Source: Pseudomonadota bacterium (GTDB taxonomy: Bacteria > Pseudomonadota > Gammaproteobacteria > Burkholderiales > Thiobacillaceae). From it: 50,869 nucleotides of DNA. The notes below the pieces were generated by a model, which ran no database searches, was not told the DNA's origin, and worked only from the letters and a program-made list of their open reading frames with translations. The stretch covers positions 1 to 50,869 of the forward strand of contig JAJZPG010000019.1 in assembly GCA_021811235.1 (NCBI GenBank). Reading direction: 5' to 3'. Shown one piece after another: positions 40,813 through 47,636 of this stretch. The position numbers and the translations under genes were made by a program. The stretch's first letter is position 1, and every line of letters starts with the position of its first letter.

Positions 40813-41208
40813 TCAAGCGGCCTGCATGTGGACCAGTTCCCAGATGTGCCCGTCCGGGTCCTGGAAGCCGTGGCCGTACATGAAGCCGTGATCCTGCGGA
40901 TCATTGTAGGTCGAGCCGCCGGCGGCGACGGCCTCGCGCACCAGGGCGTCCACCGCGGCACGGCTGTCGCGCGACAGGCAGATCAGCACCTCGGTGCACT
41001 GGGCGGCGTCGCATACCGGCTTGGGCGTGAAGCTCTGGAAACGCTCGCGCGCGAGCAGCATGACGAAGATGTTGCTGCCGACGATCATGCAGGTCGCCGA
41101 TTCGTCGGTGAATTTCTCGTCGAAGCTGAAGCCGAGCCGGGTAAAGAAGGCGATCGAACGCTTGAGGTCGGCGACCGGCAGATTGACGAAGATTTGTTGT
41201 GCAGACAT
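40813..41208 (-). CDS. VOC-superfamily (glyoxalase-like) protein
   Basis: This 131-residue VOC-fold protein begins with IFVNLPVADLKRSIAFFTRLGFSFDEKFTDE. It continues with the second-half motif TEVLICLSRDSRAAVDALVREAVAAGGSTYNDPQDHGFMYGHGFQDPDGHIWELVHM, where DGHIWEL supplies the usual Glu. Relatives are called glyoxalase or lactoylglutathione lyase, but the metal set is incomplete for a true GlxI, so the reaction is open. ATG at 41208 follows GGGAG. It is the second gene of the unit that starts at the ECF42-type promoter 41418-41447. Confidence 0.88.
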   Translation of the reverse strand: MSAQQIFVNLPVADLKRSIAFFTRLGFSFDEKFTDESATCMIVGSNIFVMLLARERFQSFTPKPVCDAAQCTEVLICLSRDSRAAVDALVREAVAAGGSTYNDPQDHGFMYGHGFQDPDGHIWELVHMQAA

Positions 41209-41256
41209 GGGGTCTCCCGCTGAAAGTGTGAATGTCCGTCCAAGGAACGGTCGGGG

Positions 41257-41370
41257 TCAGTCCACGACCGAAGCGCAGGCCGGTTTGGCGATACGGGTCT
41301 GCCCGACCGGGCGCGGATGCGCTGCGGTGTAAGCGAGTCCGGTGGCTGCGATCGACAGGGTTTTGAGCAT
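41257..41370 (-). CDS. Possible 37-residue protein in the ECF42 operon
   Basis: The open frame begins with ATG at 41370 and encodes MLKTLSIAATGLAYTAAHPR and 17 more residues. It has a textbook ribosome site, AGGAGAG, seven bases before the ATG. It lies between the ECF42-type promoter and the VOC gene, so it would be the first translated frame of that mRNA. The N-terminal part is mildly hydrophobic; I do not recognise it. It could be a real small protein or a leader peptide; length alone cannot prove it. Confidence 0.45.
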   Translation of the reverse strand: MLKTLSIAATGLAYTAAHPRPVGQTRIAKPACASVVD

Positions 41371-41417
41371 GGGTCTCTCCTGGTTGGGCTAGGGTGCGGC
41401 ATTCCTGCCCTTGTACC

Positions 41418-41447
41418 TACGACGAACGACGGGAGGCGCAATCGACA
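41418..41447 (-). promoter_or_regulatory. ECF42-type promoter P3
   Basis: On the minus strand TGTCGA (41442-41447), 17 bases, then CGTCGTA (41418-41424). Context is identical to P1 and P2 over GTTCGTCGTAG. It faces the small open frame, the VOC and DUF1428 genes, the sigma factor and the terminal VOC gene. Confidence 0.85.
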
Positions 41448-41467
41448 TGCCGCGCGCTGCTCGCGCC

Positions 41468-41824
41468 CTAGCCGACGTAGCAGGGGGCCACTTCGCGTAC
41501 CTCGACCGTGGCCCACTGCACGGCGGGGCATTCGCTGGCGATCGCCACGGCCTCGTCGCGCGTCGCGCAGTCGATGAGGAAGAATCCGCCGACCATTTCC
41601 TTGGCTTCTGAAAAGGGACCGTCGCGCAGGACCGCCTTGCCGTCGCGGTGCTGGATGCGCACGCCGTGCTGGTCGGGCCGCAGCGATTCGCTGGCACGCA
41701 AGAGGCCACGCGCCGCGAGGCCTTCGCCATAACGCACCATCTCGTCGTAGAGTTGACGGGCTTCTTCCTGGGTGCGCGTATCGCGTTGCCCGCGTGGTTC
41801 GACGATCAAAAGCAGATAAGCCAT
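41468..41824 (-). CDS. DGPF-motif protein (YCII-related)
   Basis: This 118-residue protein has the YCII-related dimeric alpha-beta barrel with the DGPF signature at 68-71 (LRDGPFSEAKEMVGGFFLIDCATRDEAVAIA). Its N-terminus is MAYLLLIVEPRGQR. DGPF proteins are the hallmark partners of ECF42 sigma factors; their reaction is unknown. ATG at 41824 follows GGAGGAACC, a strong ribosome site. It lies 167 bases after a VOC gene with no ECF42-type promoter in that gap, so it is probably the second gene of the unit read from 42530-42559. Confidence 0.9.
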   Translation of the reverse strand: MAYLLLIVEPRGQRDTRTQEEARQLYDEMVRYGEGLAARGLLRASESLRPDQHGVRIQHRDGKAVLRDGPFSEAKEMVGGFFLIDCATRDEAVAIASECPAVQWATVEVREVAPCYVG

Positions 41825-41991
41825 GGTTCCTCCATTGTGGATTGCAGTTGTGTTCAAGGCTTGCCCGCCCCGGCGCCGGCGGGGATCGCCGGCCATCCCG
41901 CGGAAGGTCGCCCTTTCTGCACCAGCCGGGCAGGGGAACTCCGCGGGAAAGGCCTTCCACCACATGCCGGTAAACGCAGGCGAGCCGGGGA

Positions 41992-42459
41992 TCAGGCGCA
42001 AAGTGTAGCGGCCGCTGCCCGGATTTCCTCCGCGCTCGCGTCGCGGATATGGGTGGCGATGGACCACTGATGGCCGAAGGGATCCTCCAGCTTGCCGTAG
42101 CGGTCGCCCCAGAACATGTCCTCGACCGGCATCGTCACCCGGGCGCCCGCGGCGACGGCCCGTTCGACCACGGCATCGACATCCTCGACGTACAGGTGGA
42201 TCGTCACCGGTGAACCCTTGAGCGATTGCGGGCCGAACGAACCCCATTCCGGGAATTCGTCGACCAGCATGAGGGGCGAGTCGCCGATGCGGATCAGCGC
42301 ATGCATGAGCTTGTCCTGCGGGCCGGGCAGCCGTGCCAGTTCAACGGCGCCGAAGGCTTTCTGATAGAACGCGATGGCGTCGGCGGCACCCCTGCAAACC
42401 AGGTGCGGCGTGATCGTGTGCATCCCGTCGGGGATGGGTTGGGCTTGTGTTCCAGTCAT
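41992..42459 (-). CDS. VOC-superfamily protein (PhnB-like)
   Basis: This 155-residue VOC-fold protein of the PhnB-like type has ITPHLVCRGAADAIAFYQKAFGAVELARL, LMHALIRIGDSPLMLVDEFPE, TIHLYVEDVDAVVERAVAAGARVTMPVEDMFWGDRYGKLEDPFGHQWSIATH. The WGDRYGKLEDPFGHQW block is diagnostic. ATG at 42459 is chosen because AGGAG lies 9-13 bases upstream; the frame is open to 42516. It is first in the unit that starts at promoter 42530-42559. No substrate can be named; antibiotic or electrophile handling is possible from the fold alone. Confidence 0.88.
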   Translation of the reverse strand: MTGTQAQPIPDGMHTITPHLVCRGAADAIAFYQKAFGAVELARLPGPQDKLMHALIRIGDSPLMLVDEFPEWGSFGPQSLKGSPVTIHLYVEDVDAVVERAVAAGARVTMPVEDMFWGDRYGKLEDPFGHQWSIATHIRDASAEEIRAAAATLCA

Positions 42460-42529
42460 GGTCGTTTCTCCTGTCGGATTGAAGTTCAGCGTGGGGCACG
42501 GAGAACTGCAATTCACTGTGCCTCATGTC

Positions 42530-42559
42530 TACGACGAACGACGTCCCGCCCGATCGACA
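42530..42559 (-). promoter_or_regulatory. ECF42-type promoter P2
   Basis: On the minus strand TGTCGA (42554-42559), 17 bases, then CGTCGTA (42530-42536), 71 bases upstream of the VOC start at 42459. It has the same spacing and GTTCGTCGTAG context as the other two copies. Confidence 0.85.
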
Positions 42560-42581
42560 GGCGGTGACGTCCTGGGCGGGC

Positions 42582-43001
42582 TCAGTGCGTTCCCAAGCCC
42601 ATGTCGCGGAAGCGTTCGACCGCCTCGCTGGGGCCGAAATCCTCCAGCTCGTACAGCGGCCGCACTTCAATCTCGGCCGGTTTGTCTCGCCCGGCGGGGT
42701 TGGGAAAGCGCCGGGCCCATTCCATGGCTTCTTCGCGGGATTTGACCTGGATCAGCGTGTAGCCCGCGATCAGTTCCTTGGTCTCGGCGAACGGGCCGTC
42801 GATGACGGTTCGCCTGTCGCCGTCGTAACGGATGCGCCAGCCCTGCGAACTGGGCTTGAGGCCGGAGCCGTCGAGCAGCACCCCGGCCTTCATCAGCTGT
42901 TCGTGGTAGTCGGCCATTTCGGCCAGCAGGGCTTCTTCGGGGGCGGGCTGGGTTTCGGCCTCGGATTCGGCGGTGGCTTTGACAATGATCATGAATCGCA
43001 T
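42582..43001 (-). CDS. DGPF-motif protein (YCII-related), long form
   Basis: This 139-residue YCII-related protein has the DGPF motif at 68-71 (TVIDGPFAETKELIAGYTLIQVKSREEAMEWARRFP), the same position as in its 118-residue paralogue downstream. The N-terminus is MRFMIIVKATAESEAE, and a C-terminal extension contains EVRPLYELEDFGPSEAVERF. ATG at 43001 follows GAGGAGAG. Promoter P1 lies ~60 bases upstream, and promoter P2 of the next unit begins 22 bases after its stop, so it is probably monocistronic. Confidence 0.9.
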   Translation of the reverse strand: MRFMIIVKATAESEAETQPAPEEALLAEMADYHEQLMKAGVLLDGSGLKPSSQGWRIRYDGDRRTVIDGPFAETKELIAGYTLIQVKSREEAMEWARRFPNPAGRDKPAEIEVRPLYELEDFGPSEAVERFRDMGLGTH

Positions 43002-43063
43002 GTTTCTCTCCTCGTCGTTGCAGGTTGTGGGCAAGGCTGGCGGGCGGCATCGGGCCCTGTCAC

Positions 43064-43093
43064 TACGACGAACCAGAGCGGGAGAAATCGACA
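43064..43093 (-). promoter_or_regulatory. ECF42-type promoter P1
   Basis: On the minus strand TGTCGA (43088-43093), 17 bases, then CGTCGTA (43064-43070), 63 bases upstream of the long DGPF gene. Together with P2 and P3 it fixes the motif as TGTCGA-N17-CGTCGTA. Confidence 0.85.
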
Positions 43094-43307
43094 GGGGCGA
43101 TCCCGCCCGTGCGGGTGGCGCCCTCGGCATGACGGGAAGCCTGCCGTCCCGGCACAGCGAGACGGTTCAAGGCATACGCCGGGGCTGAAAATAAATTAGA
43201 ATGTCAGCCTTCTAAAACGTCCAGCTCCGGAAGCCTTTGTCGACGCGGTAAAACGGAGGGCGATTCCCTCTTCTCCGCCCACGCTCAGCGACCCCACCAA
43301 TATAGCA

Positions 43308-44057
43308 ATGCCGAAACATGCCTACCACGGCAGGCTTTCCGTGGTCGTACCCGTCAAGAACGAGCAGGACAACGTCGAACCGCTGGTGCGCGAAATCGCC
43401 GCGGCGCTGACTGGCAGCACCACGTTCGAAATCATCTACGTCAACGACGGCAGCACCGATGCCACCCAGGCGCGGCTGGATACGCTGAAGGCCGAGTTCC
43501 CGATGCTGCGGGTGATCCGCCATCGCGCCTCGTGCGGGCAGAGCCGCGCGGTGACGACGGGAGTGAATGCGGCGCGCTACGAATGGATCGCCACGCTCGA
43601 CGGCGACGGCCAGAACGACCCCGCCGACATCCCGGCGCTGCTGGCGAAGCTCGCCGACCCGGCGCAGCCCGCCAACCTGGAACTGCTGGCCGGCTGGCGC
43701 TCCAAGCGCAACGACACCTTCGTGCGCCGCCTTTCCTCGAAAATCGCCAACGGCGTGCGTTCGCGCATGCTGAAGGACAACACGCCCGACACCGGATGCG
43801 GCCTCAAGGTGTTCGCACGCGATACCTTCCTGCAGTTGCCCAATTTCAATCACATGCATCGCTTCCTGCCGGCGCTGGTGATGCGCAACGGCGGCGCCGT
43901 GGTGTCGGTGCCGGTTCACCATCGCGCGCGCGAGCGCGGCACGTCGAAATACGGCGTGCACAACCGGCTATGGGTGGGCATCGTCGACCTGTTCGGCGTC
44001 GCCTGGCTGCAGCGGCGGGTGCGGCTGCCGGTGATCGAGCCGGATTCCGACCTCTAG
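43308..44057 (+). CDS. Family 2 glycosyltransferase (dolichol-phosphate mannosyltransferase-like)
   Basis: This 249-residue GT-A fold glycosyltransferase resembles polyprenyl-phosphate sugar transferases. It has LSVVVPVKNEQDNV at the N-terminus, the nucleotide-binding D47 (IYVNDGSTD), the DXD-type LDGDGQND (98-103), DTGCGLKVF and HHRARERGTSKYG near the end. No C-terminal membrane spans of the GtrB kind are present. Products of such enzymes are lipid-linked sugars used by ArnT-like transferases, and one is encoded 1.6 kb downstream, so a shared lipid A or envelope modification role is plausible but not proven. It lies 16 bases upstream of the VTT-domain gene. Confidence 0.9.
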   Translation: MPKHAYHGRLSVVVPVKNEQDNVEPLVREIAAALTGSTTFEIIYVNDGSTDATQARLDTLKAEFPMLRVIRHRASCGQSRAVTTGVNAARYEWIATLDGDGQNDPADIPALLAKLADPAQPANLELLAGWRSKRNDTFVRRLSSKIANGVRSRMLKDNTPDTGCGLKVFARDTFLQLPNFNHMHRFLPALVMRNGGAVVSVPVHHRARERGTSKYGVHNRLWVGIVDLFGVAWLQRRVRLPVIEPDSDL

Positions 44058-44073
44058 AGCGCATGCGGGTGGC

Positions 44074-44757
44074 ATGAACGCGCGCGTCATCCTCAAGGGC
44101 CTGGCGTTGATCCTGAGCCTGGCGTTGCTGGGCTACCTGTTCAAGACCAGCGATCTCGGCAGCAGCGTCAACGAAGCCTGGATCGATGCGCGGGTGCGCG
44201 GGCACGGCGTCAACGGCGCGCTGCTGTTCCTGTTGATGGGCGGCATCTTCACCGCCATCGGCCTGCCGCGCCAGGTCATCGCCTTCCTCGGCGGCTACGC
44301 GTTCAATATTGCGCTCGGTACGCTGCTCGGTGCGCTGGCGGCGTTGCTGGGATGCATGTTGAGCTTCTTCTACGCGCGCCTCTTCGGCAAAGGTCTGTTG
44401 CGCGCGCGGCTGGGCGAGCGCGCCGGACGCTTCGACCGCTTCATCCACGATCATCCGTTCTCGATGACGGTGCTGATCCGCCTGCTGCCGGTGGGCAGCA
44501 ACCTGCTGACCAATCTGGCAGCAGGCATTTCCAGCATCCGCCCGTTGTATTTCTTTTCCGGGACCGTGCTGGGCTACCTGCCGCAGACGCTGGTGTTCGC
44601 GCTGGTCGGCAGCGGGGTCCACATTGCGCCCGTGCTGAAACTGACGCTGGCCATCGCCCTATTTCTGGTTTCCATGGCGCTCGGCGTGTACCTGTATCGG
44701 CGCCGCGGGGGGGCGGCGCTGGATCAGACGCTGGGTGAACGCGAGACGGGGCGCTGA
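44074..44757 (+). CDS. VTT-domain (TVP38/DedA-like) membrane protein
   Basis: This 227-residue inner-membrane protein has a VTT/SNARE-associated domain: LFLLMGGIFTAIGLPRQVIAFLGGYAFN, GCMLSFFYARLFGK, and the second half MTVLIRLLPVGSNLLTNLAAGISSIRPLYFFSGTVLGYLPQTL. Hydrophobic spans are at about 8-23, 48-70, 75-105, 130-155, 157-180 and 185-208. Members of this family are implicated in lipid transport, including undecaprenyl-phosphate recycling for some DedA proteins. It follows the GT2 gene by 16 bases, and its last 99 bases overlap the convergent PAP2 gene. Confidence 0.9.
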   Translation: MNARVILKGLALILSLALLGYLFKTSDLGSSVNEAWIDARVRGHGVNGALLFLLMGGIFTAIGLPRQVIAFLGGYAFNIALGTLLGALAALLGCMLSFFYARLFGKGLLRARLGERAGRFDRFIHDHPFSMTVLIRLLPVGSNLLTNLAAGISSIRPLYFFSGTVLGYLPQTLVFALVGSGVHIAPVLKLTLAIALFLVSMALGVYLYRRRGGAALDQTLGERETGR

Positions 44758-45501
44758 CGAATCCGACGTTCGGCGTATCCGGCGGGCCTCGAATCTTTGC
44801 CAGCGCGGCAGCAGGTAGACGTGCATGGCAACGCTCACGATTCCGGTTCCCAGCGCCAGCCCGGCCAGGACATCCGACAGGTAGTGCTTGCCGATGAGGA
44901 CGCGGGAAACCGCCATCAGCAGCGCGGCGGCCAGCGCCGCGACCGCCGTGGCCCGGGAGCGCACGAGCACGGCCACGAAAACCGCGCCCACCATGGCATC
45001 GACGGCATGGCTGGAAGGGAAGGTGGAATGGATTGCTTCGGCGAAACCGGTGATCTGGAAGAAGGCATCGTGCAGAGGATCGGCGAGGGGACGGGGCCTG
45101 GCCGTCACGAGCTTGATGAGGCGTACCAGCAGCACCGTCCCGAACGCCTGCGCGAGGAGGTAGGCCCGGGCGGTGGTGGTGAACGTCGCGCGCCGTTTCC
45201 ACATCCCCAGCGCCAGCAGCGCCAGGAACGGAAGGTAGAACAGGAACAGCCCCCAGTCCGAATACAGGTCGCCGAATGGCCTCAGCGCCTGCAGCGCCGG
45301 GGTCGCCGCGATGCGCTCGAACAGCGCCCGATCCGCATGCGTGAGCCAGGACAACAGTGCGCCCGCCCACAGCAGTATTGAAGCGCGCTGGGCCACACGC
45401 AATCGCGCACGGATTTCCCGGGAATCCGGAAATCTCGCCCTCGGCTGGCGTGGATCGGTGGTGGACATCTCGGTGGTCAGGCAATAAGGTTCTGTCCCCA
45501 T
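44659..45501 (-). CDS. PAP2-family membrane phosphatase
   Basis: This membrane phosphatase of up to 280 residues has all three PAP2 motifs: K130-R135-P136 in KLVTARPRP, S164-H165 in PSSHAVD, and R200-H206-D210 in SRVLIGKHYLSD. Six hydrophobic spans surround them. Likely substrates are lipid phosphates such as phosphatidylglycerol phosphate or undecaprenyl pyrophosphate, fitting the neighbouring envelope genes. ATG at 45501 gives the longest form; ATG at 45468 (MSTTDPRQ) is equally plausible because neither has a good ribosome site. The C-terminal ~33 codons overlap the VTT-domain gene on the other strand. Confidence 0.88.
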   Translation of the reverse strand: MGTEPYCLTTEMSTTDPRQPRARFPDSREIRARLRVAQRASILLWAGALLSWLTHADRALFERIAATPALQALRPFGDLYSDWGLFLFYLPFLALLALGMWKRRATFTTTARAYLLAQAFGTVLLVRLIKLVTARPRPLADPLHDAFFQITGFAEAIHSTFPSSHAVDAMVGAVFVAVLVRSRATAVAALAAALLMAVSRVLIGKHYLSDVLAGLALGTGIVSVAMHVYLLPRWQRFEARRIRRTSDSSAPRLAFTQRLIQRRPPAAPIQVHAERHGNQK

Positions 45502-45672
45502 TACGCAGGATCTTGCTTAAGCAAACCTTAAGTCGGGTGGCTTAGGCTGGGCCATCCCTGCGCACGCGCCGGGAAGAAGGGGCCAGGGACGGCCGCAAGC
45601 CTGCAGCGCAGGAACGGGCGAAACCCTGGGCGAAACACGAATGGTTTTTTTCAGATTGATGGACAGGGTGTG

Positions 45673-47328
45673 ATGACAAATTGGACATTCGGCACGCGCG
45701 GCCGCGGCGCGCTTGTTGCGAGTTTTGCCGTGCTTGCGCTGCTTGCGCTGCTCGGGATCGTCACGCGTCCGCTGACGCCGATCGACGAGACCCGCTACGT
45801 CAGCGTGGCCTGGGAAATGTGGCTGCGCGGCGACTTCCTGGTGCCGTTCAAGAACGGCGAGGCCTACAGCCACAAGCCGCCCTTCATCTTCTGGATGTTC
45901 CATGCCGGCTGGGCGCTGTTCGGCGTCAACGACTGGTGGCCGCGCCTGGTGTTGCCGTTGTTCTCGGCCGGGTCGCTGGGGCTGACCTGGCTGCTGGCGC
46001 GCCGCCTCTGGCCGCAGCAGGCCGGACTCGGCGGGCAGGCCGCGCTGGTGCTGGCGAGCACGCTGTTGTGGATCGTCTTCTCCACCGCGGTGATGTTCGA
46101 CGTGATGCTGGCGTTCTGGGTGCTGCTCGGCATGCACGGCGTGCTGAGTGCCGCCGACGGCCGGCGGCGCGGATTCGTCCTGCTGGGCATCGCCATCGGC
46201 ATGGGGGTGCTGACCAAGGGCCCGGTGATCCTCCTGAACCTGCTGCCGGTCACGCTGCTGGCGCCGTGGTGGAATCCGGGCCTGCCCCGCGAGGGGACGC
46301 CGGCTTTCTACGGGCTGAAGCCCGTGAAAGATCGCATGAACTGGGGACGCTGGTTCGGCGGCGTGGTCCTGGCCGTATTGCTGGGCGCCGCCATCGCGCT
46401 GGCGTGGGCGATTCCGGCCGGCCAGGCGGGCGGCGAGGCGTATCGCAATGCGATCTTCTGGGGACAGACCGCCAACCGTATGGTCGAGTCCTTCGCGCAC
46501 CGGCGCCCGTTCTGGTGGTATCTGCCGCTGCTGCCGCTGCTGCTGTTCCCCTGGTTCGTCTGGCCCGGATTATGGAAGGCGCTGGCGCAGCGGCGGCGTG
46601 CCGGCTTCGACCGCGGGATGCGCTTCTGCATCGCCTGGATGCTGCCGGTCCTGGTCGCGTTCTCCTTCATCAGCGGCAAGCAGCCGCATTACCTGATTCC
46701 GCTGTTTCCGGCCTTCGCGCTGCTGACGGCGCGCCTGCTGGCGGAGCGGCCGTCCGCGCGCGTCGGCCTGCCGGCCTTGCTGGCTGCGGCGCTGGGGGTC
46801 GGCTTGATCCTCGCGGCCAGCGGGCAGATCGCCGCGCTGCAGGAAGACGTGGCGGCACTGCCGCCCGTCTGGCCGGGCGCCGCGCTGGTGTTGCTGGCGG
46901 CCGCGGCCTGGTGGGCCGGCCGGCGCGGCGTGTCAGCCGGGGTGACCCTGGCGCTGCTGGGCGCGGGCACGCTGGCGCTGGTGCAGCTGGCCGCAATGCG
47001 CTCGATCGAACCGCTGTACGACATCCGGCCGATGGCACGTGCGATCAAGGCCGTGCAGGATGAAGGACAGGTGGTGGCGAACATCGCCACCTACCACGCG
47101 CAGTACCAGTTCCTGGGCCGGCTGGAGGCGCCGCTGGTCGAGTTGCGCGGTGCGGACGTCGCGCCGTGGCTGGCAAGCCATCCGGACGCCTATGCGGTGG
47201 TCTATCTGAAAGACAGGAAAAACCTGGCTGCGGTCACGGCACGCCACAAGCAGGCATACCGGGGGGGCGCAGCCGTTCTGGTGGATACGCGGACGGCAGC
47301 CAGACTGCTGGCCGACCACGTCGAATAA
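45673..47328 (+). CDS. ArnT-like family 39 glycosyltransferase
   Basis: This 551-residue polytopic membrane glycosyltransferase transfers a sugar from a polyprenyl-phosphate donor to a periplasmic acceptor, in ArnT to lipid A. The catalytic first loop has D38-E39 in PIDETRYVSVAWEMW, followed by NGEAYSHKPPFIFW, typical of ArnT/PMT enzymes, then ~12 hydrophobic spans and GVLTKGPVILLNLLPV. The C-terminal ~120 residues form a periplasmic domain. No arnA, arnB or arnC gene is in the window, so aminoarabinose specificity is not shown. ATG at 45673 follows ACAGGG; a GTG directly upstream is less likely. It is convergent with hfq, 6 bases apart. Confidence 0.9.
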   Translation: MTNWTFGTRGRGALVASFAVLALLALLGIVTRPLTPIDETRYVSVAWEMWLRGDFLVPFKNGEAYSHKPPFIFWMFHAGWALFGVNDWWPRLVLPLFSAGSLGLTWLLARRLWPQQAGLGGQAALVLASTLLWIVFSTAVMFDVMLAFWVLLGMHGVLSAADGRRRGFVLLGIAIGMGVLTKGPVILLNLLPVTLLAPWWNPGLPREGTPAFYGLKPVKDRMNWGRWFGGVVLAVLLGAAIALAWAIPAGQAGGEAYRNAIFWGQTANRMVESFAHRRPFWWYLPLLPLLLFPWFVWPGLWKALAQRRRAGFDRGMRFCIAWMLPVLVAFSFISGKQPHYLIPLFPAFALLTARLLAERPSARVGLPALLAAALGVGLILAASGQIAALQEDVAALPPVWPGAALVLLAAAAWWAGRRGVSAGVTLALLGAGTLALVQLAAMRSIEPLYDIRPMARAIKAVQDEGQVVANIATYHAQYQFLGRLEAPLVELRGADVAPWLASHPDAYAVVYLKDRKNLAAVTARHKQAYRGGAAVLVDTRTAARLLADHVE

Positions 47329-47334
47329 TCGGAT

Positions 47335-47577
47335 TCAGGCTTCGGCGTCGCGCGGAGGCAGCACCACTTCGCGCGAGGGCGAAATCGTCGAGATGGCGTG
47401 CTTGAAGATCATCTGCGCCGCCTGGTCCTGGCCTTTCAGCAAGACCACGAACTGGTCGAACGATTCGATCCGCCCCATCAGCTTGATCCCGTTGACGAGG
47501 AATACGGACACCGGGATGCGCTCCTTGCGCAGGGTGTTGAGGAAGACATCTTGCAGGTGATTATGTTCTTTGGCCAT
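47335..47577 (-). CDS. hfq: Divergent Hfq RNA chaperone
   Basis: This 80-residue Sm-like RNA chaperone belongs to the Hfq family. The Sm1 core ([22 protein letters not shown]) and the Sm2 core (FKHAIS) are present, with the proximal-site residues Q42, F43, K59, H60 and rim R17-K18-E19-R20. Relative to E. coli it has Phe for Tyr25, Met for Gln33, Arg for Gln35 and Phe for Tyr55. It also has a two-residue insertion between beta-3 and beta-4 (GQDQAA for NTVS). The context is not the usual miaA-hfq-hflX, so it may be a second Hfq. It lies downstream of the parvulin gene, behind a hairpin leader. Confidence 0.9.
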   Translation of the reverse strand: MAKEHNHLQDVFLNTLRKERIPVSVFLVNGIKLMGRIESFDQFVVLLKGQDQAAQMIFKHAISTISPSREVVLPPRDAEA

Positions 47578-47600
47578 GTTTGGCTCCCTGTCAGGTAAAG

Positions 47601-47618
47601 GCGGGGCGTAAGCCCCGC
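47601..47618. promoter_or_regulatory. GC-rich hairpin between the parvulin gene and hfq
   Basis: GCGGGGC (47601-47607) and GCCCCGC (47612-47618) form a perfect 7-bp stem with a four-base loop, 23 bases upstream of the hfq start on the minus strand. Only a weak T-run follows, so it is either an inefficient terminator after the parvulin gene or a structured hfq leader. Confidence 0.5.
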
Positions 47619-47636
47619 ATGAGTATTATTAGCCGA

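Noticed and set aside
43246-43282. A tRNA-3'-end-like stretch (GGAGGGCGATTCCCTC then TTCTCCGCC) upstream of the GT2 gene
   Set aside because: The T-loop is too short, and no acceptor 5' strand, D-arm or anticodon arm is found upstream, so no tRNA gene or convincing attachment site can be claimed.
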